Shown here in pieces: positions 18,711-28,106 of a stretch of DNA of 64,000 bases (within the stretch, counting starts at the first letter, position 1; each line of letters opens with the position of its first letter). The notes below the pieces were generated by a model. The model worked only from the letters and a program-made list of their open reading frames with translations, made no database searches and was not told the origin of the DNA. Source of the stretch: Malaciobacter halophilus (lineage in GTDB: Bacteria > Campylobacterota > Campylobacteria > Campylobacterales > Arcobacteraceae); NCBI RefSeq assembly GCF_002837275.1, contig NZ_NXIF01000002.1, forward strand, positions 1 through 64,000, given 5' to 3'. Both the position numbers and the translations under genes were made by a program.

Positions 18711-20945
18711 ATGTTAGTTGGAAATAGTAATTCACTTTTAAATATTCTTTTACCAAACCAAGATAATAAGGTACTAAAAGATGTGCTTAAAGAAGCAGAT
18801 GCAAAAGCACTAAATAGTATGATGAAAAATAATGCATCAATTCAAGATGTCTTAAAAAATCTATTTGATGATATTAAAAGTGGTAATAAAAGTAATGAAA
18901 CTATTCAAAATATATTAAAAAACTCTTCTTTATTTAAAGATTTAGGTAGCTTTACAAATAGTTTAAAATCTTTATTATCTCAAATATCAACAGAACCCTC
19001 TTTAAATAAATATAAACCTTTATTAGAATCATTTTTAACACAAATAGATAATTTAGATGAAAATAGCTTAAAACAACTTCTTTCAAAATCAGGAATATTT
19101 TTAGAATCTAAAATTTTAGAAAAAGCAAATAGCTCTAACCTTCCTACAAAACTACAAGATTTATTAAATCAAGTAAAAAATCTTCTAAAAGATATTGATA
19201 CACCACAAACAAAACAAATAAATGAACTAATATCTAAAGTAACAACATCATCAAATCAAACAGCTACTTCTATGCAAACAGATATTAAATCAATTATTAA
19301 TTTGTTACAAGATTTATCTAAAAGTTTAAATGATAAAAATATACAAAATCTAAATAATCTTACAAACCAATTAAAATCACTAGACTTAGATGCTCAATTA
19401 ATTGAATCAAAACTTCAAAATAGTTCAAATACACAAAATATTAAAGATTTAATCACAAATTTAAAACTTGAACTAACACAAACTAAAAGCTTAGAAGCTG
19501 CAACTGTACTAAAAAATCTAACTAGCTTAAGTATGATGGATTTAGAACAACCACAAATAAAAAATGCTTTGCTTAATACTTTACAATCTTTTGAGTTTCA
19601 AAGTAGTAGTATAAAAAATCCAAATCTTCAAGAACTAGCAAATAAATTAACACAAGCATTACAAAGCTCAAATTTAACAAACTTAAATACAGAAGCATTA
19701 AATGAGCAAAAACAACAAATAACTACTCAGTTAAAAGATATTTTATCACAATTAAAAAATGAAGTATTAATAAATAAAAATATCGAGCCACAAAAGTTAC
19801 TAACTCAAATAGACAATATATTAAATCAAAAAGATATTTTTTCAAATAATAATAGCTTAGAGCCAAAAACTTTACTAAATCAGCTTTTAAATAGTACAGA
19901 AATGAAAAACAGCTCTTTATTAAATAGTAATATATCAAATTTAGTAAATCAATTAAAAAATTTAAATGATGATATTATTTCAATTGAAAATAAAATTTCA
20001 AATAACCAACTTGTAACAAATGAAAAAACAACAGTTTTAAATCAAATAAAAGAGACCTTAAATCTATTAAAAAATGAGCTCTTACAAGCAAATACTATTC
20101 AATCAAAAGTTTTAATTCAAACAATAGACAAACTTTTAAATATGCAAACTCTTTTTGATAAATTAGAGATTCCAAATGATTTTAAACTACTTCAAACACA
20201 AAATAATAGTCTATCTACATTTCAAAGTAATTTCTCATCAAATATAAATGCTCTTTTATTAAATCTAAAACAAAGCATAACTAATATTTCATCAAATCCA
20301 AATTCATCTTTTTTACAAAATGAAATTTTAAAAACAGTAGATATGATTGAAAGTGCTTTAAAACAAGGTATTTTAACAACATCAAATCTACAAAATATTA
20401 AAAGTGATAATAGTGCAATCCAAAATGATATGAAAACTATACTTTTACAAATGCAAGAACAATTAGCTTCAAAAACTTCTGATTCAAACAGCTTAACAGA
20501 AGCCTCAAAAAATATTGACAAACTACTTTTCCAAGTGGATTATTATCAACTACTATCTTTAAGTTCAAATGCAAACTATGTATATTTACCTTTTTTATGG
20601 GATATGCTAGAAGATGGCTCAATTGGTATGAAAAAAATAAATGAAAAAAAATTTTATTGTGAAATAAATTTAACATTAAAAGATTTTGGACAAGTTCAAT
20701 TACTTCTTGCTTTGTATGAAAAAAACAAATTAGATTTAACAATTTTTGCTTCAAGAGATAATTTTAAAAAACTTTTAAAAGAACATCTTACAACTTTAAA
20801 ACAGTCTTTAAATGGTGCGGGTTTAATACCTATGGATATAAAATTAATTGATTTAGAAAAAAGAATAAAACAACAAGAAAATACACAAAATATTTACTCA
20901 CAAAAAAATGATGACTTTAAAATGGGACTTGATATAAGAGCTTAA
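18711..20945 (+). CDS. FliK-like flagellar hook-length control protein
   Basis: The 744-residue protein is mostly a long, low-complexity, Asn/Gln/Leu/Ser-rich helical region (residues about 1-600), as expected of a molecular ruler. The C-terminal 130 residues form a compact domain (LPFLWDMLEDGSIGMKKI, then FYCEINLTLKDFGQVQLLLA, LDLTIFASRDNFKKLLKEHL and LNGAGLIPMDIKLIDLE) that follows the Flg_hook (FliK C-terminal) pattern, which acts on FlhB to switch export specificity. The next gene, 1 base away, is a FlhB C-terminal-like protein, which supports the call. No Shine-Dalgarno precedes the ATG. Function is inferred from architecture and context. Confidence 0.75.
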   Translation: MLVGNSNSLLNILLPNQDNKVLKDVLKEADAKALNSMMKNNASIQDVLKNLFDDIKSGNKSNETIQNILKNSSLFKDLGSFTNSLKSLLSQISTEPSLNKYKPLLESFLTQIDNLDENSLKQLLSKSGIFLESKILEKANSSNLPTKLQDLLNQVKNLLKDIDTPQTKQINELISKVTTSSNQTATSMQTDIKSIINLLQDLSKSLNDKNIQNLNNLTNQLKSLDLDAQLIESKLQNSSNTQNIKDLITNLKLELTQTKSLEAATVLKNLTSLSMMDLEQPQIKNALLNTLQSFEFQSSSIKNPNLQELANKLTQALQSSNLTNLNTEALNEQKQQITTQLKDILSQLKNEVLINKNIEPQKLLTQIDNILNQKDIFSNNNSLEPKTLLNQLLNSTEMKNSSLLNSNISNLVNQLKNLNDDIISIENKISNNQLVTNEKTTVLNQIKETLNLLKNELLQANTIQSKVLIQTIDKLLNMQTLFDKLEIPNDFKLLQTQNNSLSTFQSNFSSNINALLLNLKQSITNISSNPNSSFLQNEILKTVDMIESALKQGILTTSNLQNIKSDNSAIQNDMKTILLQMQEQLASKTSDSNSLTEASKNIDKLLFQVDYYQLLSLSSNANYVYLPFLWDMLEDGSIGMKKINEKKFYCEINLTLKDFGQVQLLLALYEKNKLDLTIFASRDNFKKLLKEHLTTLKQSLNGAGLIPMDIKLIDLEKRIKQQENTQNIYSQKNDDFKMGLDIRA

Positions 20946-20946
20946 A

Positions 20947-21231
20947 ATGGAAAAACAACAAATTCAAAAAGCAGCAGCACTAAAATATGATTTAGAAAAA
21001 GACAATGCACCTAAACTTGTTGCAAAGGGTCAAGAACAAGTTGCAAAAAATATAATAAAAATTGCAAAAGAGAATGACCTTCCAATAAGAAAAGATGAAG
21101 ACTTAATAGAGTTATTATCAAAACTTGATATAGATAAAGAGATTCCTTCAAGTATGTATAAAGCAGTAGCAGAGATATTTAGCTTTATTTATGACTTAAC
21201 AAAAAAAAATAAAGAGCCTTATAAAAAATAA
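20947..21231 (+). CDS. FlhB C-terminal-domain-like protein (YlqH/FhlB type)
   Basis: The 94-residue protein aligns with the cytoplasmic domain of FlhB just after its NPTH autocleavage site: AALKYDLEKDNAPKLVAKGQ, then IIKIAKENDLPIRKDEDL and PSSMYKAVAEIFSFIYDLTK. The NPTH motif itself is missing, so it resembles the naturally cleaved C-terminal fragment made as a separate protein. Such FhlB/YlqH proteins are usually encoded beside a FliK-like gene, as here with a 1-base gap. It probably contributes to or modulates export-specificity switching. Full-length flhB is not in this window. Confidence 0.87.
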   Translation: MEKQQIQKAAALKYDLEKDNAPKLVAKGQEQVAKNIIKIAKENDLPIRKDEDLIELLSKLDIDKEIPSSMYKAVAEIFSFIYDLTKKNKEPYKK

Positions 21232-21240
21232 GATATGGTT

Positions 21241-21268
21241 TTGATACAAGTATAAGAGTTATTATAAT
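21241..21268 (+). promoter_or_regulatory. Promoter of the mreD-like/mrdA operon
   Basis: TTGATA (21241-21246) and TATAAT (21263-21268) are 16 bases apart, and a second overlapping TATAAT follows at 21268-21273. The start of the mreD-like gene is 35 bases downstream. Confidence 0.6.
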
Positions 21269-21303
21269 ATAATCGCCCATTAATAAAAGAAGTAAATGGG
21301 CTA

Positions 21304-21744
21304 ATGAAAAGAAACGTTTTTGATAATATTTTAACAACTGTTTTTGTATTTTTTTTTACAATATTTGTAAACTTTATATCATCAATCTATTTTAACCCTA
21401 TATTTTTAGCTGGTGTACTGTTTTTAACATTTATGCATATTTTAAAAAGAGAGTATTATTATAGTGCATTTTTCTTAATGCTTGCTATGCTATTTTTAGA
21501 GTTAAATAATGGATTTAAACCCTTTAGTTTACTATTGTTAAGCTTTTTTATATATGCCTTTATTGCACCTTATATAAAAAGAGTTGTATCCTTTTCACAC
21601 TTAAATAATTATATTTATATGTTAGTGTTTTATTTTGGATTTACTATTTTATATATTACAAATAATACATATTCATATGACCTTCTTTTTACTATTTTTA
21701 TAAATATTGTAATTGATTTTATAATTGTTGGACTAATGATATGA
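21304..21744 (+). CDS. MreD-like integral membrane protein
   Basis: The 146-residue product is nearly all membrane: about five hydrophobic segments, starting with ILTTVFVFFFTIFVNFIS and ending FINIVIDFIIVGLMI. Its small size, topology and position, with the last 4 bases overlapping the start of mrdA, fit MreD of the rod-shape complex (MreBCD, RodA, PBP2). Sequence identity of MreD is always weak, so this rests mainly on context. No clear Shine-Dalgarno is seen beyond AAAAGAAG 14 bases upstream. Confidence 0.7.
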   Translation: MKRNVFDNILTTVFVFFFTIFVNFISSIYFNPIFLAGVLFLTFMHILKREYYYSAFFLMLAMLFLELNNGFKPFSLLLLSFFIYAFIAPYIKRVVSFSHLNNYIYMLVFYFGFTILYITNNTYSYDLLFTIFINIVIDFIIVGLMI

Positions 21745-23510
21745 AAAGATTAAATTTTATTTTACTATTTATTGCTGTTTTAATGGTTATATTACTTGCA
21801 AGAGTCTATTTTCTAAGTATTAAATCAAATACATATTATGAAGAACTTTCAAAACAAAACTACATAAAAAGAGTTTATGAAGCACCATCAAGAGGTCTTA
21901 TTGAAGATAGAAATGGAATTCCTTTAGCTATTAATAATCTAGGTTTTTCTATTACTGTAAGACCACATTTAAGGTCATACAAAAATAAACAAAAGCTATT
22001 AGATGTTGTAGAAATTATTTCAAAACATTTTCCTGAATATGACAAAGAAGAATTAATAAAAAAATATAAAAGATTAGATTCAGCATATAAACATGATTTT
22101 GTAAATCTTATTGATTATATTGCATATGATGATTTTTTCTCAAAATTTACTCTATTTAATTCACTTGAAGATATAAAAGTTGAACCATCGGTTAAAAGAT
22201 ATTATCCTTACCATAATGTTGCTTCTCATATTATTGGTTATGTAGGAAAAGCTTCAAGAAAAGATATTCAAAATAATGAATTATCAAAATATAGTGGAAT
22301 AATTGGTAAAAATGGTTTAGAAAAATACTACAATAAAAAACTTCAAGGAACACTTGGTTATAAAGATGTGAAAGTAAATGCTTTAAATAAAGAGTTAGAG
22401 ATACTTGAAGAGAAAAAACCAAATGAAAATAATAATCTAAAAATTACCATTGATGTTGAGTTACAAAAATATATTCAAAAAGTATTTACTCATGAAAGTG
22501 GTGCTGTTATTGTAATGAATGCAAAAAATGGAGAGCTTTTAGCAGCGGCATCTTTTCCTGAGTTTGATAATAATATCTTTGTTGGAGGTATTTCTCAAAA
22601 AGAGTGGGACGAGATGAGAAATAGTTTTGACCATCCATTTACAAATAAGCTTGTAAATGGTTTATATCCTCCAGGTTCAGTTCATAAAATGGGTGTAGCT
22701 TTAGCTTTATTAGAGCATGGTATTAAACCAAATTATACTGTATATTGTAATGGTGAGTTAAAAATAGGAAATAGAAAATTTAGATGCTGGAAACAAACAG
22801 GACATGGAAGAACAGGCTTTACAAAGGCATTAAGAGAGAGTTGTGATGACTTTTTTTATAAAGCAAGTTTAAAAGTAGGAATTAGCAATATATCTAAAAC
22901 ATTAGAAAAATATGGCTTTGGACAACAAACAGGAGTTGATCAAATTAATGAATTTTTTGGGGTTAACCCAAATAAAAAATGGAAAAGAAAAAGATATGAC
23001 CAACCTTGGTATATAGGAGAAACAGTTATTAGTTCAATTGGGCAAGGATATACTTTAGTAACTCCTATGCAAGTTGCTAGATATACTGCATTTTTAGCAA
23101 CAGGGAAACTTCCAAGACCACACTTTTATAAAGACAATTATGAAGAACCTATTGAAGTTCCAACTGACCCTAAACATCTAAAAATTATAAGAGAAGGTAT
23201 GTATGAAGTAGCAAACAAAAGATTTGGTACAGCACAAAGACATATAAGATCAAAAGTAAAAATTGCAGCAAAAACAGGAACAGCTCAAGTTATTTCTATT
23301 CCACAATCAGAGAAAAAAAGAATGAAAGAGAGTGAATTAGAGTATTATCATCGTTCACACGCTTGGTTAAATACATATGGACCTTATGATGATCCACAAT
23401 ATGTAGTAGTTGCACTTGTTGAGCATGGTGGACATGGAGGTTCAGCTGCTGGACCTATGGTTAGTAAAATCTATGATAAATTATATCATTTAGGCTATAT
23501 TAAAAAATAG
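21741..23510 (+). CDS. mrdA: Penicillin-binding protein 2, elongasome transpeptidase
   Basis: PBP2 cross-links peptidoglycan for side-wall growth with RodA. One N-terminal anchor (NFILLFIAVLMVILLARVYF) is followed by the pedestal domain with GLIEDRNGIPLAINN, and the transpeptidase domain with SVHK in PPGSVHKMG (SxxK), SCD in RESCDDFFYKA (SxN) and KTG in AAKTGTAQV. The 589-residue length is normal for the family. It overlaps the mreD-like gene by 4 bases (ATGA), a typical rod-complex arrangement. A Cys-containing CNGELKIGNRKFRCWK segment is usual for PBP2 of Gram-negatives. Confidence 0.95.
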   Translation: MKRLNFILLFIAVLMVILLARVYFLSIKSNTYYEELSKQNYIKRVYEAPSRGLIEDRNGIPLAINNLGFSITVRPHLRSYKNKQKLLDVVEIISKHFPEYDKEELIKKYKRLDSAYKHDFVNLIDYIAYDDFFSKFTLFNSLEDIKVEPSVKRYYPYHNVASHIIGYVGKASRKDIQNNELSKYSGIIGKNGLEKYYNKKLQGTLGYKDVKVNALNKELEILEEKKPNENNNLKITIDVELQKYIQKVFTHESGAVIVMNAKNGELLAAASFPEFDNNIFVGGISQKEWDEMRNSFDHPFTNKLVNGLYPPGSVHKMGVALALLEHGIKPNYTVYCNGELKIGNRKFRCWKQTGHGRTGFTKALRESCDDFFYKASLKVGISNISKTLEKYGFGQQTGVDQINEFFGVNPNKKWKRKRYDQPWYIGETVISSIGQGYTLVTPMQVARYTAFLATGKLPRPHFYKDNYEEPIEVPTDPKHLKIIREGMYEVANKRFGTAQRHIRSKVKIAAKTGTAQVISIPQSEKKRMKESELEYYHRSHAWLNTYGPYDDPQYVVVALVEHGGHGGSAAGPMVSKIYDKLYHLGYIKK

Positions 23511-23563
23511 GCATTTAATAGTTTTTTAGTTATTATTTTGCACAGAAAAAAAGAGGATTTATT

Positions 23564-24292
23564 TTGAGAATTTTAATTAGTTTATTACTTTTTACATCAC
23601 TAATTTTTGCAGCAGACACACCTCCTATTGTAAATCTATCTGTTGCTGCACTTGAAGAACCAGCACAATTTGTAAGAACAATAAACATAGCAATTATTCT
23701 AGGACTTTTAGTTCTTGCACCAAGTTTACTATTAATGGTGACAAGTTTTACTAGATTTTTAATTGTATTCTCACTTTTAAAACAAGCTTTAGGTTTACAA
23801 CAAACGCCACCTTCTCAAGTAATTGTATCAATGGCTTTAATTTTAACTTTTTTTATTATGGAACCTTATGCTAAAAAATCTTGGGATGATGCTATTGTTC
23901 CATACATGGATGAAAAAATTGGTTATGAAGTTGCTTTTGAAAGAGGAACTAAACCTTTTAAAGAGTTTATGATAAAAAATACAAGAGAGACTGATTTAGC
24001 TTTATTTTATAGAATAAAAAAAGAAGAGAATCCTAAAAATATTGATGAAGTACCTTTAACTTTACTTATGCCTGCATTTATTGTAAGTGAACTTAGAACT
24101 GCTTTTGAAATAGGCTTTTTAGTATTTCTGCCCTTTTTAGTTATTGATATTATTGTATCTTCTATTCTTATGAGTTTAGGTATGATGATGCTACCACCTG
24201 TAATGATATCCTTACCTATTAAGCTTATTTTCTTTATTGTAATTGATGGATGGTTTTTAATAATAGGAAATCTTGCCCAATCCTTTAAATAA
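23564..24292 (+). CDS. fliP: Flagellar export apparatus membrane protein FliP
   Basis: FliP forms the core export gate with FliQ and FliR. The protein has a signal sequence (MRILISLLLFTSLIFA), then the conserved LLVLAPSLLLMVTSFTRFLIV block, LGLQQTPPSQVIVSMALILT, and the C-terminal MMLPPVMISLPIKLIFFI. All are FliP signatures, and the 242-residue length fits. The start is TTG with AGAGGA upstream. It lies 53 bases after mrdA, away from other fli genes, which is common in Campylobacterota. Confidence 0.96.
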   Translation: MRILISLLLFTSLIFAADTPPIVNLSVAALEEPAQFVRTINIAIILGLLVLAPSLLLMVTSFTRFLIVFSLLKQALGLQQTPPSQVIVSMALILTFFIMEPYAKKSWDDAIVPYMDEKIGYEVAFERGTKPFKEFMIKNTRETDLALFYRIKKEENPKNIDEVPLTLLMPAFIVSELRTAFEIGFLVFLPFLVIDIIVSSILMSLGMMMLPPVMISLPIKLIFFIVIDGWFLIIGNLAQSFK

Positions 24293-24317
24293 TGCCATTT
24301 TATTATAAGTATAAGCC

Positions 24318-24348
24318 CTAGTAATATAACTAATTTTTATATTATTAG
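24318..24348. terminator. AT-rich hairpin after fliP
   Basis: An 11-bp stem with one G-U pair (24318-24328 with 24338-24348) has a 9-base loop and is followed by TTTGTATTTTT. It lies 26 bases after the fliP stop in the 127-base gap before the efflux operon. The stem is AT-rich, so its strength as a terminator is uncertain. Confidence 0.45.
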
Positions 24349-24384
24349 TTTGTATTTTTAACAAATATTTTTATATTAATGCAC

Positions 24385-24390
24385 TATAAT
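24385..24390 (+). promoter_or_regulatory. -10 box of the RND efflux operon
   Basis: A perfect TATAAT sits 30 bases before the tolC-like start codon. No convincing -35 element is visible. AAAGG lies 6-10 bases before the ATG. No divergent regulator gene accompanies the operon. Confidence 0.5.
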
Positions 24391-24419
24391 AGTCCTTATT
24401 TTAGATATAAAGGCTATAA

Positions 24420-25766
24420 ATGCATAAAATATACTTATACTTTTTAATTATTACTTTCTGTTTTGGACAAACAGTTACTTTTAATGAAGTATTAAACTAT
24501 ACTCTTCAAAATAATAAAGATTTAAAAAACTCAAAACTAAATATAACTCTTAGTGATTTAAATATAAAAGAAGCAGACTCATTAAACTTTGGAAAACTAT
24601 CTATTATAAATAAAACAAATAGAACAAATCATGCAGGATATGTTTTTAACTCAAAACTATCTTCAAGAGAAGCTACATTTAAAGATTTTGGTTTTGCTCA
24701 AATGAATGAACCTATAAATACTAAACCAAAGGATTTAAACTATCCTTCAAGTAGAACAAATATAAATACTAAACTTACATATGATTTAGCACTATTTACT
24801 GGATTTAGGATTAAAACAAAAAAAGATATTTTAAAACTTGAAAAAAAAGTCAATAAACTAAAACATAGTATGAATAAAACCGAACTGACTTTTGAAGTTT
24901 TTAAAGCATATAATGCAGTAGTTGTAGCAAAACAGTTTATTCAAGCATTAAAAGAGTCTAAAAACAGTGTACAAAAAGTATTAAACTCTTCACGCTCTTT
25001 TTATAAAGAAGGACTAATTACTTCAATTGATGTAAAACAAGCAAAAGCTTATGAACTTCAAATTGAAGCTAGTTTAGCAGAAGCTAAAAAAAACTTCTTA
25101 TTTGCCCTTGAATACTTAAGATTTTTAAGTTCAAATAAAAATATAACAGATGTAAACTCTTTTGAATATTTAAACTTAGATTTAACTCAAAAAAACAATC
25201 TTTACTCAAAAGCATTGACTCAAAAAGATAAGCTAAAAGTAATGCAACTTTATAAGAGTATTACTAAAAAAAGTATTGATATAGCAAAAAGTACATACTA
25301 TCCTCAAATATACTCTCATTTAGAATATGGATATAATGATAATAACATAGATTTTTCTAATCAAAATGATTATTATAATGCAGTTATAGCTATAAAATAT
25401 ACACTATTTGACAATACAAGAGATACCCAGTATCAAAAAAGTAGAATACTTTACCATAAGGCATCTATAAATTATGAGAAACAAAAAGATTATTTAAAGC
25501 TTGAACTCTCAAACGCATTTGAAGAGTTAAGTGCAAAACAAATTGTTCTTTCTCAAAAAAAGCAGTTTTTAAAATTAGCAAAAGCTATTTTTATTCAATC
25601 TGAAAAGATGTATAAAAATCACCTAATTTCAATGACAGATTTACTTAAACAAAAAGCAAACTTCCAAAAAGCAAAAGCTGAACTAATTGAAGCAAAATAT
25701 AATAAAGAGATTGCAAAAGCAAAAATTGCAAAAATTGTTAATTTAGATTTTAAAGGATTAAAATGA
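24420..25766 (+). CDS. TolC-family outer-membrane efflux channel
   Basis: The protein has a signal peptide (MHKIYLYFLIITFCFG) followed by QTVTFNEVLNYTLQNNKDLK, the usual TolC-family opening. Two long helical-hairpin repeats follow; the second ends with LISMTDLLKQKANFQKAKAEL, the standard late motif. At 448 residues it is a normal outer-membrane factor. It provides the exit duct for the RND pump encoded downstream. Its stop overlaps the adaptor ATG by 4 bases, so all components are in one operon. Confidence 0.92.
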   Translation: MHKIYLYFLIITFCFGQTVTFNEVLNYTLQNNKDLKNSKLNITLSDLNIKEADSLNFGKLSIINKTNRTNHAGYVFNSKLSSREATFKDFGFAQMNEPINTKPKDLNYPSSRTNINTKLTYDLALFTGFRIKTKKDILKLEKKVNKLKHSMNKTELTFEVFKAYNAVVVAKQFIQALKESKNSVQKVLNSSRSFYKEGLITSIDVKQAKAYELQIEASLAEAKKNFLFALEYLRFLSSNKNITDVNSFEYLNLDLTQKNNLYSKALTQKDKLKVMQLYKSITKKSIDIAKSTYYPQIYSHLEYGYNDNNIDFSNQNDYYNAVIAIKYTLFDNTRDTQYQKSRILYHKASINYEKQKDYLKLELSNAFEELSAKQIVLSQKKQFLKLAKAIFIQSEKMYKNHLISMTDLLKQKANFQKAKAELIEAKYNKEIAKAKIAKIVNLDFKGLK

Positions 25767-26524
25767 TAAGAAGCCTCTTACTAATCGTACTATTTATATC
25801 ATCTTATGCACAAGAGATACAAACATCAGGAACAGTTATTTCAGATAATGAAAAAGTTATTACAAGCAGACACTTTGGTTATATCAAAAAAGTATTTGTA
25901 AATGAAGGTTCTTATGTAAAAAAAGGTCAACTTTTATATCAAATAGACTCTAGTACCTTAGATTCTCAAAAAAAAGAGGCTTTATTAAACCTAAAGATTT
26001 TAGAAAATAAATTAGAAGATATAAAATTAAATTATGAAAGATATAAAAGACTATATAAACAAGATTTAATTGCTAAATATGATTTAGAACAATTACAATT
26101 AAATCTTTTAAATCTAAAAAATCAAGTGTTTATTGCAAAAACAAAATTAAAACAGATTCAAAATGAATATAAATATTTAAATATAAAAGCCTCTAATGAC
26201 TCTATGGTAATAAAAAAATCAATTAAACAAGGAGAAATGGCAATACCAGGAACTCCTAGTTTAATACTTACTGATTTACAAAGTTTAAAAATCAAAAGTT
26301 CAATAAATGAAAGTGATTTAAAGCTTATAAGTAAGAATCAAATAGTATCAATATTTTTTCCTTCAATAAAATTTAAAACAAAAGGAAAAATTGAAGCAAT
26401 AATTCCAAATATAGATACAACTTCACACTCATTTATAATAAAAATATCTTTTGATAAAAAGCAAGAAGCAATCTATCCAGGAATGTATGTAAAACTTAAT
26501 ATCAACCTAAAACAGGATAAATAA
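25763..26524 (+). CDS. Short RND periplasmic adaptor (membrane fusion protein)
   Basis: After a signal peptide (MIRSLLLIVLFISSYA) comes TSGTVISDNEKVITSRHFGY, then KKVFVNEGSYVKKGQLLYQID, the half-motif of the lipoyl domain. A coiled-coil hairpin spans roughly residues 70-135, the second lipoyl half follows, and a beta-barrel ends with YPGMYVKLNI. At 253 residues it is short for an HlyD/AcrA-type adaptor and lacks most of the membrane-proximal domain. It overlaps the outer-membrane gene by 4 bases and the pump gene by 1 base. Confidence 0.9.
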   Translation: MIRSLLLIVLFISSYAQEIQTSGTVISDNEKVITSRHFGYIKKVFVNEGSYVKKGQLLYQIDSSTLDSQKKEALLNLKILENKLEDIKLNYERYKRLYKQDLIAKYDLEQLQLNLLNLKNQVFIAKTKLKQIQNEYKYLNIKASNDSMVIKKSIKQGEMAIPGTPSLILTDLQSLKIKSSINESDLKLISKNQIVSIFFPSIKFKTKGKIEAIIPNIDTTSHSFIIKISFDKKQEAIYPGMYVKLNINLKQDK

Positions 26525-28098
26525 TGCAAGAAAAAGAGTTTTCAAAAAAAATTAATCCTAATTTAAATATAGCAGGAAAAATATCTTTAAATTTTATAAA
26601 TCATCCTTTAACTGCAGTTGCAATTTTTTTAATACTTGCTTTAGGTTATATATCTTTAATTGTAATGCCAAGAGAAGAAAACCCTCAAATAAAAGTAAGT
26701 GGGGGTGCTGTTATTGTAGCACTACCTGGAGCAAAGCCAAGTCAAATACAAAAAGTAATTATTGACCCTTTAGAAAAGAAACTAAGAGAAATAAAAGGAA
26801 TTGAACATATTTACTCATTTGCAAAAGATTCTGTTGGAATAGTACAAGTTCAATACTATATTGGTCAAGACAAACAAAGCTCAAACTTGAAACTATATGA
26901 CCAAGTTATGAGAAATATGGATATGATGCCCAAAGAAGCCCTACCACCAATAGTTAAGACTATGGATATAGATACAGATATTCCTATTGCAACTATTGCA
27001 TTTTATTCAAAAAAAAGTAATAACAAAGATTTAATTTCTCAAACTAAACTATTTAAAGAAATTGATAAGTTATCTAAAAAAATCAATAGAATAGATAATG
27101 TAGCTTTAATAGAGTTAAAAGGTGAAAAGAAAGAACAATATAATATTTTGATTGATTCAAATAAAATCTCTGAATATAAACTATCTTTAAATGAAGTAGT
27201 AAAAAGTGTACAAGCTTTAGCATATGAAACTCCAAATATAAAAGGAAAAACAAAAGATAATAAGCTTGTAGTATTTGGAATAAAACAAGCAATTGAATCA
27301 AAAGAAGATATTCAAAATCTTATAATCTCATATAAAAATAACTCTGCTATATATTTAAAAGATATTGCAAAAGTAGAAAAGTCATATGATATACAAAATA
27401 ATAAAGAAGCCTATTTATATACAAAAAATGAAAAGAGCAATATCAATAAAACTGCTCAAGTTACTATGATGATTTCAAAACTTAAAGGTACAAACTCTGT
27501 TGATATAAATAAAGAGATATTTTCTTATATGGAAAACATAAAACAAGAGTTATTAGATAAAAATATTAAATTTACAATCACAAGAGATGATGGATATACA
27601 GCAAATAATGCAGTTAACTCACTTGTAAAAAATCTTTTAATATCTATTGTTATTATTGCAATTTTACTTATTTTTACATTAGGCTTTAAAGAGGCTATGA
27701 TTGTATCACTTACAGTTCCTATGATTCTATCATTGACTTTATTTATTGGATTTTTATTAGATGAAACAATAAATAGAATTACACTTTTTGCACTTATTGT
27801 ATCTCTTGGTATGTTAGTAGATGCTGCTATTATTGTTATTGAAAATATTCATAGGCATAGAAAAAGTAATTTAAATGCAGATATTACAGTTATATCAATT
27901 AATGCAACCAATGAGATAGGAAATGCTACAAATATAGCAACAATAGCTATTATAATGACTTTTTTACCTATGTTTTTTGTAGGAGGTATGATGGGACAAT
28001 TTATGCACCCTCTTCCTGTTTTTGTCCCTATAGCTCTTATTGTATCTCTTGTTGTTGCTTATGCATTTACACCATATTTAATAAAAAAATTTTTATAG
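26524..28098 (+). CDS. RND efflux permease, N-terminal half (split pump)
   Basis: This 524-residue protein equals the first repeat of an RND permease: TM1 (PLTAVAIFLILALGYISLIV), a porter loop opening with PREENPQIKVSGGAVIVALPGAKPS shortened to the family pattern, then TM2-TM6. TM4 holds GMLVDAAIIVIENIHRHR, where one proton-relay Asp is kept (DA, as in metal-type and several other RND pumps, instead of DD). It ends after TM6 at PYLIKKFL and the second half starts 8 bases later. The substrate is not clear from sequence. Confidence 0.88.
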   Translation: MQEKEFSKKINPNLNIAGKISLNFINHPLTAVAIFLILALGYISLIVMPREENPQIKVSGGAVIVALPGAKPSQIQKVIIDPLEKKLREIKGIEHIYSFAKDSVGIVQVQYYIGQDKQSSNLKLYDQVMRNMDMMPKEALPPIVKTMDIDTDIPIATIAFYSKKSNNKDLISQTKLFKEIDKLSKKINRIDNVALIELKGEKKEQYNILIDSNKISEYKLSLNEVVKSVQALAYETPNIKGKTKDNKLVVFGIKQAIESKEDIQNLIISYKNNSAIYLKDIAKVEKSYDIQNNKEAYLYTKNEKSNINKTAQVTMMISKLKGTNSVDINKEIFSYMENIKQELLDKNIKFTITRDDGYTANNAVNSLVKNLLISIVIIAILLIFTLGFKEAMIVSLTVPMILSLTLFIGFLLDETINRITLFALIVSLGMLVDAAIIVIENIHRHRKSNLNADITVISINATNEIGNATNIATIAIIMTFLPMFFVGGMMGQFMHPLPVFVPIALIVSLVVAYAFTPYLIKKFL

Positions 28099-28106
28099 GA
28101 TTATAG

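Noticed and set aside
20222-20754. Minus-strand frames inside the fliK-like gene
   Set aside because: They are shadows of a low-complexity Asn/Gln/Leu-rich coding region and show no start signals or domains.
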